From contig CALICR010000118.1 of NCBI GenBank assembly GCA_938049125.1, forward strand, positions 1 to 9,067: DNA of 9,067 bases, written 5' to 3'. Made by a program: the position numbers and the translations under genes. The DNA is from an uncultured Clostridia bacterium. GTDB lineage: Bacteria > Bacillota > Clostridia > Oscillospirales > Oscillospiraceae. Numbering within the stretch: position 1 is the stretch's first letter; every line of letters begins with the position of its first letter. The notes under the pieces are model-generated. The model worked only from the letters and a program-made list of their open reading frames with translations, made no database searches and was not told where the DNA came from. Shown piece by piece: positions 1-6,456 of the stretch.

Positions 1-1015
1 GCTCGTCCAGCTCCTCGTCCTGCTCCGGCGCGGCCGGGCCGCGGTCCGGGATCAGGCGGCAGGCCAGCTTCTCCAGCAGGCCCGAGGCCGGGAGCAGCAG
101 CGCCGTGCAGAGGAGGTTGAAGGCCGTATGGACGATGGCGATGCCCAGCTGGTCCACCGGTTGAGACACGAAGGAGAACCTCAGCAGGGCATTGAGGCCG
201 CAGAAGACGCTGAGCCATACCGCCGTACCGATGATGTTGAAGAAGAGATGGACCAGGGCCGCCCGGCGGGCGTTCTTGTTCGTGCCCACGGAGGAGATGA
301 GGGCCGTGACGCAGGTGCCGATGTTCTGGCCCATGATGACGGGGATGGCGGTGCCGAAGGTCACCTGCCCCGTGGAGGCCAGGGCCTGGAGAATGCCCAC
401 GGAGGCCGACGAGGACTGGATGATGCCCGTCAGCACGGCCCCGGCCAGGACGCCGAGGATGGGGTTCGAGAACATGAGCAGGATGCTGCGGAACTCGGGC
501 ACGTCACGCAGGCCGCTGACCGCGCCGGACATGGCCTCCATACCGTACATCAGCGTGGCGAAGCCCAGGAGAATGGTGCCCGTGTCCTTCTTCTTGCCGG
601 ACTTCGAGAGCATCAGGAGGCCGATGCCGATGAGGGCCAGGACCGGCGTGAAGGACGAGGGCTTCAGGAGCTGCACGATGAGATTGCCGCTGCTGATGCC
701 CGTGAGACTCAGGATCCAGGCCGTGACGGTGGTGCCCACGTTGGCGCCCATGATGACGTTGATGGCCTGGCGCAGCGTCATGAGGCCGGAGTTCACGAAG
801 CCGACCACCATGACGGTGGTGGCGGAGGAGGACTGGATGACGGCGGTGACGCCGAGGCCCGTTAAGAATCCGGCCAGCTTGCCGGTGGTGAGCCGGGAGA
901 GCAGCGTCTTGAGGCTGCTGCCCGCGCACTTCTCCAGCGCGCTGCCCATGAGCGTCATGCCGAAGAGGAACAGGCTCAGTCCCCCGATGAGATTCAGCAC
1001 ATCAAAAAGGTCCAT
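1..1015 (-). CDS. Na+/phosphate cotransporter family protein (NptA/PF02690 type), C-terminus beyond the window
   Basis: Integral membrane carrier that probably couples inorganic phosphate movement to sodium. The visible 338 residues carry the two inverted Na/Pi-cotransporter repeats: QSSSATT at about 61-67 with GANVGTT at 90-96, and QSSSAS at about 200-205 with GQNIGTC at 229-235. The QSSS signatures are the family's substrate and ion-binding loops. The rest is mostly hydrophobic helices, turning acidic near the edge (EQDEELDE). Family members are usually 540-590 residues with a cytoplasmic PhoU-like tail, so the missing part is probably that domain. The ATG at 1013-1015 follows a purine-rich ribosome site (GGGAAGGA, about 1025-1032). 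It has its own Pho-type promoter and lies downstream of the pst operon terminator, so it is a separate transcription unit. Family assignment is firm. Substrate direction and exact role are inferred from the family and from the phosphate-gene neighbours. Confidence 0.93.
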   Translation of the reverse strand, partial: MDLFDVLNLIGGLSLFLFGMTLMGSALEKCAGSSLKTLLSRLTTGKLAGFLTGLGVTAVIQSSSATTVMVVGFVNSGLMTLRQAINVIMGANVGTTVTAWILSLTGISSGNLIVQLLKPSSFTPVLALIGIGLLMLSKSGKKKDTGTILLGFATLMYGMEAMSGAVSGLRDVPEFRSILLMFSNPILGVLAGAVLTGIIQSSSASVGILQALASTGQVTFGTAIPVIMGQNIGTCVTALISSVGTNKNARRAALVHLFFNIIGTAVWLSVFCGLNALLRFSFVSQPVDQLGIAIVHTAFNLLCTALLLPASGLLEKLACRLIPDRGPAAPEQDEELDE

Positions 1016-1062
1016 ACTCGATTTCCTTCCCTTAGCTTTAAAATGATCTTGACTTCTCCTTC

Positions 1063-1118
1063 ATCTTAAAGCCCCCGCGTGAAATCCGAAACCAGGTTTC
1101 CCTTAAATCTGGGTTAAA
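1063..1118 (-). promoter_or_regulatory. Pho box plus sigma-A-like promoter of the Na/Pi cotransporter gene
   Basis: Read on the minus strand: half-sites TTTAAC (1113-1118) and TTTAAG (1102-1107) are 11 bp apart, as in Bacillus PhoP boxes. Then come the core TGGTTTCGGATTTCAC, a weak -35 TTTCGG (1086-1091), a 17-bp spacer and a -10-like TAAGAT (1063-1068). The start codon is about 48 bases further on. The same architecture at the same spacings occurs upstream of pstS. Binding by PhoP is inferred. Confidence 0.7.
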
Positions 1119-1122
1119 TCTG

Positions 1123-1154
1123 CAAAAAAAGGGAGCTGCGGCTTCGCAGCTCCC
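1123..1154 (-). terminator. Rho-independent terminator of the pst-phoU-pdxK operon
   Basis: A perfect 10-bp stem (1131-1140 with 1145-1154) closes a 4-nt loop. On the minus strand it is followed by a run of seven T (1124-1130). It lies about 140 bases past the pdxK stop and just before the Pho box of the cotransporter gene, so it separates the two transcription units. Confidence 0.93.
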
Positions 1155-1169
1155 AAGGTCGGGCATTTT

Positions 1170-1247
1170 GGCAGGCGTACCGGGCTCCTGTGTCTCTCAG
1201 GTCTCCCCTGTCGGTACCAGCGGCGTGTGGCCGGTACGAAATCTGCC
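1170..1247. other. Inverted-repeat-rich intergenic element, possible structured RNA
   Basis: An outer stem GGCAG (1170-1174) with CTGCC (1243-1247) encloses a perfect 8-bp stem CGTACCGG (1176-1183) with CCGGTACG (1231-1238). A third related copy, CGGTACC, sits at 1212-1218 and could pair in competition. A smaller hairpin CCTG (1187-1190) with CAGG (1198-1201) lies inside. The element falls between the pdxK stop and the operon terminator. I do not recognise it as a known riboswitch or small RNA; strand and function are unknown. Confidence 0.4.
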
Positions 1248-1296
1248 GCCGCAAACTGCCCGTTTCCGTCTTTATGATGGATAAGAAGGCGGCCGC

Positions 1297-2103
1297 TCAG
1301 AGGCTTTTCAGCTCCTCCTCGAAGCAGAGGCCGTAGCGGATGTCTGTGGGGAGGGTGCGCCGGATGCAGCGGTAGGTGAAGGTCAGGGCGGCCTCGGCGG
1401 CGGCGGCGAAGGGGGTGCCGGCGGCGAGCTTGCCGCAGAAGGCGGAGGCGAAGACGTCGCCGGTGCCCGGCAGGCTGACGGGCGCATAGGGCGTCTCGAG
1501 GCGGAGGCGCTCGCCGGTCTCCCGGTCCGCGCCCACGATGCCGATGCGGTCCGGACCCAGGCGGACGCCGGTGATAACGGCCCGCCGGACGCCCAGGTCG
1601 AAGAGGCCCGCGAGCATCCGCTCCAGCGCCGCGTCCCCGCAGGCGTCATCGCCGCAGGGCTCGCCGGTGAGCAGGGCCGCCTCGGTCACGTTGGGCGTCA
1701 CCACATCGGCCCCGGCGCAGAAGCGGCGCATGGCCGCCACCAGGCTGCCGTCGTAGCCGCTGTAGAGCCGCCCCTCGTCGCCCAGCACCGGGTCCACGAA
1801 GCGCAGCAGCTCCCGTCCCTCGAGAAAGCTGCGCACCAGCTCCATCTGGCCCGGGCTGCCGAAGTAGCCTGTCAGCACCGCGTCAAAGCGCAGGCCGAGG
1901 CGCTGCCAGTGGGCCAAAATGTTCTCCATCTCGCCGCTCAGGTCGAGAAAGCTGCCGCCCGGGATGCCCGTGTGGGCCGAGAGCAGCGCCGTGGGCAGCA
2001 CGACGCACTCGTGGCCCAGGGCCGAGAGCACGGGCAGCGCCACGGTGTTGGCGCATTTTCCGAGGCACGAAATGTCCTGCACGGACAGGATCCGCTTCTG
2101 CAT
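1297..2103 (-). CDS. pdxK: Pyridoxamine/pyridoxal kinase (ribokinase-like, PdxK/PdxY family)
   Basis: A 268-residue cytosolic kinase predicted to phosphorylate pyridoxal, pyridoxamine or pyridoxine in vitamin B6 salvage. The N-terminus (VQDISCLGKCANTVALPVLS) and LLSAHTG at about 40-46 match PdxK/PdxY proteins. The metal/ATP segment DPVLGDEG starts at 104, TPNVTEAALLTG covers about 136-147, and the anion hole GTGD at 213-216 supplies the catalytic Asp216. The length is normal for the family. The start is the ATG at 2101-2103, preceded by a perfect AAGGAGG; an upstream in-frame ATG would add 36 residues inside phoU with no family similarity. It begins 31 bases after the phoU stop, with no promoter or terminator visible between, so co-transcription with pst-phoU is likely. 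PdxK versus PdxY naming and exact substrate preference cannot be settled from the sequence. Confidence 0.9.
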   Translation of the reverse strand: MQKRILSVQDISCLGKCANTVALPVLSALGHECVVLPTALLSAHTGIPGGSFLDLSGEMENILAHWQRLGLRFDAVLTGYFGSPGQMELVRSFLEGRELLRFVDPVLGDEGRLYSGYDGSLVAAMRRFCAGADVVTPNVTEAALLTGEPCGDDACGDAALERMLAGLFDLGVRRAVITGVRLGPDRIGIVGADRETGERLRLETPYAPVSLPGTGDVFASAFCGKLAAGTPFAAAAEAALTFTYRCIRRTLPTDIRYGLCFEEELKSL

Positions 2104-2111
2104 GGGGGGTT

Positions 2112-2118
2112 CCTCCTT
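2112..2118 (-). promoter_or_regulatory. Ribosome binding site fixing the pdxK start
   Basis: AAGGAGG on the minus strand, eight bases before the ATG at 2101-2103. It decides for the 268-residue form over a 304-residue upstream extension. Confidence 0.85.
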
Positions 2119-2134
2119 GGTTCCCCTGGACGGC

Positions 2135-2794
2135 TCAGCCGGGCCAGACCCCATCCTTCGAGCGGGCGCCGGTGATGGAATACTCCACCCACTCGGCGAT
2201 GTTGGTCGCATGGTCGGCGATCCGTTCCAGATATTTTGCGATCATCAGGAGATCGAAATAGTACGCGCCGCGGCCGCTGTCGGAGGCGACGCAGGAGATG
2301 AGCTCTGACCGGACCGTCTCGAACCAGTTGTCCACCACGTCGTCGTGGGCGATGACCTGCCGGGCCAGGGTGAGGTCCCGGCGCAGGAAGGCATCCACGC
2401 TGCCGTTCACCATGGAGATGGCCTCCTTGGCCATGGTCTTGAGATCGTCGATGCGGTGGCCGCCGCTGCGGAGCAGGGTCTTGGTGATCTCGGCGATGTC
2501 CGAGGCCTGGTCGCCGATGCGCTCCATGTCGGAGATCATCTTGAGGGCCGCGGAGATGTCGCGCAGGTCGCCCGCCACGGGCTGCTGGCGCAGCAGCAGC
2601 TTGAGGCAGAGGGACTCGATGTCCCGCTCCTTGCGGTCGATGCCGCTGTCCACCTGGAAGACCTGCTGGATCAGCTCCGGCTTTTCCTCGTCCAGGGCCT
2701 TCATGGCGAGGGCGATGGCCTCCTCGCACATGCCGCCCATGGCCGTCAGCTCCGCGTGGAGCGTGTTGAGCTCTTTTTCGTACTGGTCACGCAT
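2135..2794 (-). CDS. phoU: Phosphate signalling complex protein PhoU
   Basis: Cytoplasmic helical regulator that links the Pst transporter to the PhoR/PhoP two-component system and damps phosphate uptake and the Pho response. About 219 residues, the usual size. The two PhoU three-helix repeats are visible through their metal-binding signatures, DMERIGDQASDIAE at about residues 89-102 and YLERIADHATNIAEW at about 188-202. Two ATGs stand in tandem: the first (2795-2797) overlaps the pstB stop as ATGA but sits only 5 bases from the GGGAGG site at 2803-2808. The second (2792-2794) has 8-base spacing and gives the family-typical MRDQYEKEL start, so I chose it. Either way translation is coupled to pstB. 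Family identity is very secure; the one-codon start choice is not. Confidence 0.95.
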   Translation of the reverse strand: MRDQYEKELNTLHAELTAMGGMCEEAIALAMKALDEEKPELIQQVFQVDSGIDRKERDIESLCLKLLLRQQPVAGDLRDISAALKMISDMERIGDQASDIAEITKTLLRSGGHRIDDLKTMAKEAISMVNGSVDAFLRRDLTLARQVIAHDDVVDNWFETVRSELISCVASDSGRGAYYFDLLMIAKYLERIADHATNIAEWVEYSITGARSKDGVWPG

Positions 2795-3561
2795 CATCCA
2801 AACCTCCCGGAAATGTAATCCTCGGTGCGCTTGTCCCTGGGCATGGAGAAGATCTGCTCCGTCTCGCCGTACTCCACCAGCTCGCCCAGCAGGAAGAACG
2901 CGGTCCGGTCCGAGACACGGGCGGCCTGCTGCATATTGTGGGTGACCATGATGACAGTATAACGGTTTTTCAGCTCAGAAATCAAGTCCTCAATTTTCGA
3001 AGTGGAAATGGGGTCCAGGGCGCTGGTGGATTCGTCCATCAGCAGGACCTCCGGCTCCACGGCCAGGGCCCGGGCGATGCAGAGCCGCTGCTGCTGGCCG
3101 CCGGAGAGGCCCAGGGCGCTGCGCTTCAGGCGGTCCTTCACCTCGTCCCAGATGGCCGCGCCGCGGAGGGAGCGCTCGACGATCTCGTCCAGCTCCGCGC
3201 GCCTGCGGATGCCGTGGGTCCGGGGGCCGTAGGCCACGTTGTCATAGATGCTCATGGGGAAGGGGTTGGCCTTCTGGAAGACCATGCCCACCTGGCGGCG
3301 CAGGCCGCAGAGGTCCGTGCCCGGGGCGTAGATGTCGACGCCGTTATAGAGGACCTTTCCCTCCACCCGGACGCCGGGCACCAGGTCGTTCATGCGGTTC
3401 AGGGTCTTGAGGAAGGTGCTCTTGCCGCAGCCCGAGGGGCCGATCAGCGCCGTCACCTGATGCTTCGGCAGGTCCGCGGTGATGTGCTTGAGGGCCTGGA
3501 AGCTGCCGTAATAGAGGTTGAGGTCCGTGACCTCGATCATGGGTTCCAGCTTGGATTCCAT
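2794..3561 (-). CDS. pstB: Phosphate ABC transporter ATP-binding protein PstB
   Basis: ATPase subunit that powers phosphate import through PstC-PstA at the inner face of the membrane. The 255 residues match the usual length. In order: Walker A GPSGCGKST at 41-49, the Q-loop FQKANPFPMSIYDNVAYG from 95 (typical of PstB), signature LSGGQQQR at 152-159, Walker B VLLMDES at 172-178, D-loop SALDP at 180-184, and the H-loop histidine of THN at 208. The residue after the catalytic Glu is Ser instead of the common Pro (DEST for DEPT). The start is the ATG at 3559-3561 with AAGGA nine bases upstream. A longer open frame continues into pstA but is a shadow there. The gene begins 5 bases after the pstA stop, and its own stop overlaps the phoU start. 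Confidence 0.97.
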   Translation of the reverse strand: MESKLEPMIEVTDLNLYYGSFQALKHITADLPKHQVTALIGPSGCGKSTFLKTLNRMNDLVPGVRVEGKVLYNGVDIYAPGTDLCGLRRQVGMVFQKANPFPMSIYDNVAYGPRTHGIRRRAELDEIVERSLRGAAIWDEVKDRLKRSALGLSGGQQQRLCIARALAVEPEVLLMDESTSALDPISTSKIEDLISELKNRYTVIMVTHNMQQAARVSDRTAFFLLGELVEYGETEQIFSMPRDKRTEDYISGRFG

Positions 3562-3566
3562 GGCGG

Positions 3567-4418
3567 TCAGTCCTTTCGTTTCAGTTTTTTGCCCGCAAAC
3601 CGCGCCGCCGCGTTGAGCAGCAGCGTCAGCAGCAGGAGGATGGCGGCGATGGCGAAGGCCACGCCGGTCTCGCCGCGCTCGCTGGCGTAGACGTAGAGGG
3701 CCACGGTCAGGGTGGCCGAGGAGGTCTCCAGCGCCTTCTTGAAGGGGTTCAGGGCCATGCCGAAGCCCGCCGTGAAGAGCAGGGCCGCCGACTCGCCCAC
3801 CACGCGGCCCACGGCCAGGATGCTGCCCGTGACGATGCCGTCGATGGCGCTGGGCAGGACCACCGTGCGCACCATGTGGAATTTGCCCGCGCCCAGGGCC
3901 AGCGCGCCCTCGCGGTAGGACTGGGGGACGGTGCGGAGGCTCTCCTGGGTCGTGCGGATCACCGTGGGCAGGATCATGACCGCCAGCGTCAGGCCGCCGG
4001 CCAGGATGCCGGCCCGGAGGCCCATGAGCTGGGTGAAGACCAGCATCCCCACGAGGCCGAAGAGGATGGACGGGATGCCCGAGAGCGTCTCCGCCGCGAA
4101 CTCGATGATGCGCACGAGGGTGCGGCTTTTCGCGTACTCGGTCAGGTAGATGGCCGCGCCCACGCCCAGGGGCAGCGCCGCCAGCATGGCGACGACGACG
4201 AGGTAGAGCGTATTGACGAGGTTCGGCAGGATGCCGATGGTGTTCTGGAGGTAGCTGGGGGCCGTGGAGAGCAGCTGCCAGCTGATCTTCGGCAGCCCGC
4301 GCAGGAAGATGTAGCCGATGAGGAAGACGAGCAGCGCGCAGGTGAGGCCCGCGGCGGCCCACATCAGGCCGCGCATCAAGCCGCCCCAGACCTTGCGGCG
4401 CAGGGAGCGTTCAGGCAT
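3567..4418 (-). CDS. pstA: Phosphate ABC transporter permease PstA
   Basis: Membrane subunit that pairs with PstC to form the phosphate channel. The 283 residues hold about six hydrophobic helices (roughly 17-40, 68-95, 109-132, 136-156, 192-217, 251-272). The cytoplasmic coupling loop that docks on PstB reads YREGALALGAGKFHMVRTVVLP, about 168-189, the EAA motif of importer permeases. The motif AAETLSGIPSILFGLVG near 108-124 is characteristic of PstA/PstC. The start ATG at 4416-4418 lies within the last codons of pstC (8-base overlap) behind purine-rich GGGAGGGAAGGG, implying translational coupling. It is followed 5 bases later by pstB. Confidence 0.96.
   Translation of the reverse strand: MPERSLRRKVWGGLMRGLMWAAAGLTCALLVFLIGYIFLRGLPKISWQLLSTAPSYLQNTIGILPNLVNTLYLVVVAMLAALPLGVGAAIYLTEYAKSRTLVRIIEFAAETLSGIPSILFGLVGMLVFTQLMGLRAGILAGGLTLAVMILPTVIRTTQESLRTVPQSYREGALALGAGKFHMVRTVVLPSAIDGIVTGSILAVGRVVGESAALLFTAGFGMALNPFKKALETSSATLTVALYVYASERGETGVAFAIAAILLLLTLLLNAAARFAGKKLKRKD
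3571..3575 (-). promoter_or_regulatory. Ribosome binding site fixing the pstB start
   Basis: AAGGA on the minus strand, nine bases before the ATG at 3559-3561 and inside the last codons of pstA. It rules out the long upstream extension and is preferred over the internal ATG at 3538-3540, which has no good site. Confidence 0.7.
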
Positions 4419-5298
4419 TGCCCTTCCCTCCCTTCTTGAGCACGAGGTTCAAAAACGCGCTCATGAGCAGGATGAAGAGGAACAGCACCAGGCCGATGGA
4501 GAAGAGGGCCTGCCGCTGGAGGCTGCCCACGGAGGCGTAGGACATCTCCGAGGCGATGGCCGTGGTCAGGAAGCGGACGGAGCCGAAGAGGCTCGGCATA
4601 TTCGGCACGTTGCCGGAGACCATGATGACGGCCATGGCCTCGCCGATGGTGCGGCCGACGCCCAGGACCACCGCTGCCGCCACACCGCTGCCCGCCGCCG
4701 GGAGTGACACGCGGAACCAGGTCTCGGTCTCCGTCGCGCCCAGGGCCAGGGACCCCTCCTCATATTCCCGTGGCACGGCGCGCAGGGCCGTCTCGGAGAC
4801 GCTGATGATGGAGGGCAGGATCATGACCGTCAGCACCAAAATCGCCGCCAGCAGGCACGCGCCGGAGGAGAGGCGGAACGTCTTCTGGATGGCGGGCACC
4901 AGGACGATCATGCCGATGAGGCCGTAGACGACGGAGGGAATGCCCGCGAGGAGCTGGACCGCCGTACCGATGGCCGAGGCCACCTTCGGGGGCGCGGCCT
5001 TGGCGAGGCACACCGCCGTCAGGATGCCGATGGGCACGCCCAGCAGGCAGGCCCCGGCGGTGCCATAGACGGAGCTGAGGAGGAAGGGCAGGATGCCGAA
5101 GGACGGCTCCACCGTCGTGGCCGTGGGGGCCCAGGTCTTGCCGAAGAGGAACCTCCAAAGCCCGATCTCCCGGATGGCCGGGACGCCGGAGAGGATGAGA
5201 TAGACGCTCAGGACCAGCACGAAGGCCACGGCCACGATGCCGCAGAGCAGGAACAGCAGCTGCATCCCCCGCTCCAGCAATTCTTTTCGTTTGTTCAT
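4411..5298 (-). CDS. pstC: Phosphate ABC transporter permease PstC
   Basis: Second permease subunit of the phosphate importer. The 295 residues include an N-terminal helix at about 12-36, then a periplasmic-side segment (FLFGKTWAPTATTVEPSFGILP) shared by PstC proteins. Further helices lie at about 76-99, 107-133, 147-167, 205-230 and 263-286. The PstC/PstA motif LLAGIPSVVYGLIGM is at about 117-130, and the EAA-type coupling loop EYEEGSLALGATETETWFRVSLP at about 178-200. I chose the ATG at 5296-5298 because AAGGAG lies nine bases upstream and the protein then begins MNKRKELLERG. A start 17 codons further out would run through the hairpin region. It is the first of the tightly packed downstream genes and overlaps pstA by 8 bases. 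Confidence 0.96.
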   Translation of the reverse strand: MNKRKELLERGMQLLFLLCGIVAVAFVLVLSVYLILSGVPAIREIGLWRFLFGKTWAPTATTVEPSFGILPFLLSSVYGTAGACLLGVPIGILTAVCLAKAAPPKVASAIGTAVQLLAGIPSVVYGLIGMIVLVPAIQKTFRLSSGACLLAAILVLTVMILPSIISVSETALRAVPREYEEGSLALGATETETWFRVSLPAAGSGVAAAVVLGVGRTIGEAMAVIMVSGNVPNMPSLFGSVRFLTTAIASEMSYASVGSLQRQALFSIGLVLFLFILLMSAFLNLVLKKGGKGNA

Positions 5299-5307
5299 GG
5301 ATGATTT

Positions 5308-5313
5308 CTCCTT
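5308..5313 (-). promoter_or_regulatory. Ribosome binding site fixing the pstC start
   Basis: AAGGAG on the minus strand with nine-base spacing to the ATG at 5296-5298. It lies just beyond the T-tract of the preceding hairpin, so any transcript reading through that hairpin presents it directly. Confidence 0.8.
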
Positions 5314-5320
5314 ATCCCTC

Positions 5321-5347
5321 AAAAGGCCCCCGCTCAAAGCGGGGGCC
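5321..5347 (-). terminator. Terminator-like hairpin between pstS and pstC (probable attenuator)
   Basis: A perfect 10-bp GC-rich stem (5325-5334 with 5338-5347) has a 3-nt loop and is followed on the minus strand by TTTT (5321-5324). The short T-tract suggests partial termination. That would let pstS mRNA exceed pstCAB mRNA, as is common for binding-protein transporters. The partial efficiency is inference. Confidence 0.65.
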
Positions 5348-5414
5348 AACAGGAGGAAGCGTCGTGATCAGGGACGCGATCTGTTGTGGTCGAGCCGGAG
5401 GCGTTCTCTTGGGG

Positions 5415-5438
5415 CCCCGCGAAGCCTGCTTCGCGGGG
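5415..5438. repeat. Perfect inverted repeat in the pstS-pstC spacer
   Basis: CCCCGCGAAG (5415-5424) pairs perfectly with CTTCGCGGGG (5429-5438) across a 4-nt loop. There is no T-run on the minus-strand side, so it is not a terminator by itself. It may stabilise mRNA or be part of a dispersed intergenic repeat. Confidence 0.7.
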
Positions 5439-5461
5439 AAGAGGAGGACAACGTCTTCGGT

Positions 5462-5490
5462 GCGGTTTGGGGGCTTTGCCCGCAAACCGC
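5462..5490. repeat. Extended hairpin just downstream of pstS
   Basis: GCGGTTTG (5462-5469) pairs with CAAACCGC (5483-5490). GGGC (5471-5474) with GCCC (5478-5481) continues the stem across one G:G mismatch to a TTT loop. It starts about 12 bases past the pstS stop codon on the transcript. A 3'-end stabiliser protecting the pstS message from exonucleases is a reasonable inference. Confidence 0.65.
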
Positions 5491-5501
5491 GGGAGAAGGC
5501 G

Positions 5502-6407
5502 TTAGTCCGACGTCGGTACAGCACCCGCCTGACGGATCAGCTCGTCAGCGGCGGAGGAGGCCGCGAAGTCGAAGAAGGCCTGGGCCGCTTCGGAGAGGGC
5601 CGTGCCGTCCTTCGTGACCAGGACGAAGGGACGCTGGATCTTGTAGCTGCCGTCCTGGACCGTCGCCTCGGTGCAGGCGACGCCGTCCACAGTCAGAACC
5701 TTGATGCCCTCCTGGCCGGTGACGGACGCCAGAGAGGCGTAGCCGATGGCATTGGGGCTGTTCTTAACGGCTTCGATGACCGCGCCGGTGGAGGTGAGCT
5801 CCTGGGCAAGCTTGCAGGCGTCCTTGGTGTCCGTGATGGATTCGAAGCCGTCGCGGGTACCGGAACCGGCCTCCCGGCCGATGCAGGCGATCTCCAGGTC
5901 CTCGCCGCCGAGGTCCTTCCAGTTTGTCGTCTCACCGGTGAAGATAGCAGCAATCTCCGCGATGCTCAGGTCCTCCACCGGGCTGTCTGCGTTTACGATG
6001 ATGGCGATGCCGTCCAGGGCGATGGTGGTGCCGGTCAGGCCCGTCTCGGTGTCCTTCAGGGCACGGGAGCTAAGGCCGATGTCGCAGGTCCCATTGGAGG
6101 CCGCTTCGATGCCGGTGCCGGAGCCTGTGGCATCGTAGGTGACGGTCACGCCGCTATGGTCGTTCTGGAACTGCTCGCTCAGGGCGCCGATGACCTTTTC
6201 CATGGAGGTGGAGCCGTTGGTGGAGACGGTGCCGCTCAGGTCCTTGTTCTCCGCGGGGGCGGCGTCCTGCTTGGTGTCCGTTGAGGCGGAAGCATCCGTG
6301 GACGCAGCAGCATCGGTGGTGTCGGCGGTGTTCTGCTTGCTGCCGCAGGCGCTCAGCGCCAGGACCAGCAGCGCAGCGATCAGAACCAGGCTGATAACTT
6401 TTTTCAT
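5502..6407 (-). CDS. pstS: Phosphate-binding lipoprotein PstS
   Basis: Extracellular phosphate receptor of the Pst importer, tethered to the outer face of the membrane. The 301 residues begin with a lipoprotein signal: basic MKK, a hydrophobic stretch, and lipobox LSAC with the lipidated Cys at 21. Residues about 22-57 are a low-complexity Ala/Asp/Ser/Thr linker. The PstS fold follows with phosphate-binding segments NGSTSMEK (64-71), TGSGTGIEA (94-102), the loop GREAGSGTRDGFE (177-189) and NAIGYAS (219-225). The ATG at 6405-6407 has a GAGGT site (6416-6420) upstream. It is the first gene of the operon behind a Pho-type promoter, and is separated from pstC by hairpins that probably favour its higher expression. 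Identity is very secure. Confidence 0.97.
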   Translation of the reverse strand: MKKVISLVLIAALLVLALSACGSKQNTADTTDAAASTDASASTDTKQDAAPAENKDLSGTVSTNGSTSMEKVIGALSEQFQNDHSGVTVTYDATGSGTGIEAASNGTCDIGLSSRALKDTETGLTGTTIALDGIAIIVNADSPVEDLSIAEIAAIFTGETTNWKDLGGEDLEIACIGREAGSGTRDGFESITDTKDACKLAQELTSTGAVIEAVKNSPNAIGYASLASVTGQEGIKVLTVDGVACTEATVQDGSYKIQRPFVLVTKDGTALSEAAQAFFDFAASSAADELIRQAGAVPTSD

Positions 6408-6456
6408 TTGAACTTACCTCGTTTCATGTTTTTGTTTGGATCTCGTTTACGTCCCT

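Noticed and set aside
128..1046. Plus-strand open frames (128-865, 192-1046)
   Set aside because: They are antisense to the Na/Pi cotransporter gene, have no recognisable domain and no ribosome site, while the minus strand encodes clear QSSS repeats.
1155..1296. Known riboswitch (TPP, glycine, guanidine, THF) in the pdxK-terminator gap
   Set aside because: None of the conserved cores of these classes could be matched, and the position after a coding gene and before a terminator and a separate promoter argues against a leader riboswitch.
1938..2729. 263-codon minus-strand frame across phoU and pdxK
   Set aside because: It is a shifted frame of phoU and pdxK, both of which show full family motifs in their own frames.
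2938..3690. 250-codon plus-strand open frame
   Set aside because: It is antisense to pstB and the pstA end, has no start signal and is rich in Gly/His/Gln/Ala like other shadow frames here.
3562..4362. Upstream extension of the pstB frame, making a 522-residue protein
   Set aside because: The added part is an Arg/His/Pro-rich out-of-frame reading of pstA. A good ribosome site and the normal family length support the start at 3561.
5312..5524. 70-codon minus-strand open frame across the pstS-pstC spacer
   Set aside because: It overlaps the pstS 3' end and runs through the hairpins. There is no ribosome site, and its composition reflects the palindromes; a repeat element explains the region better.
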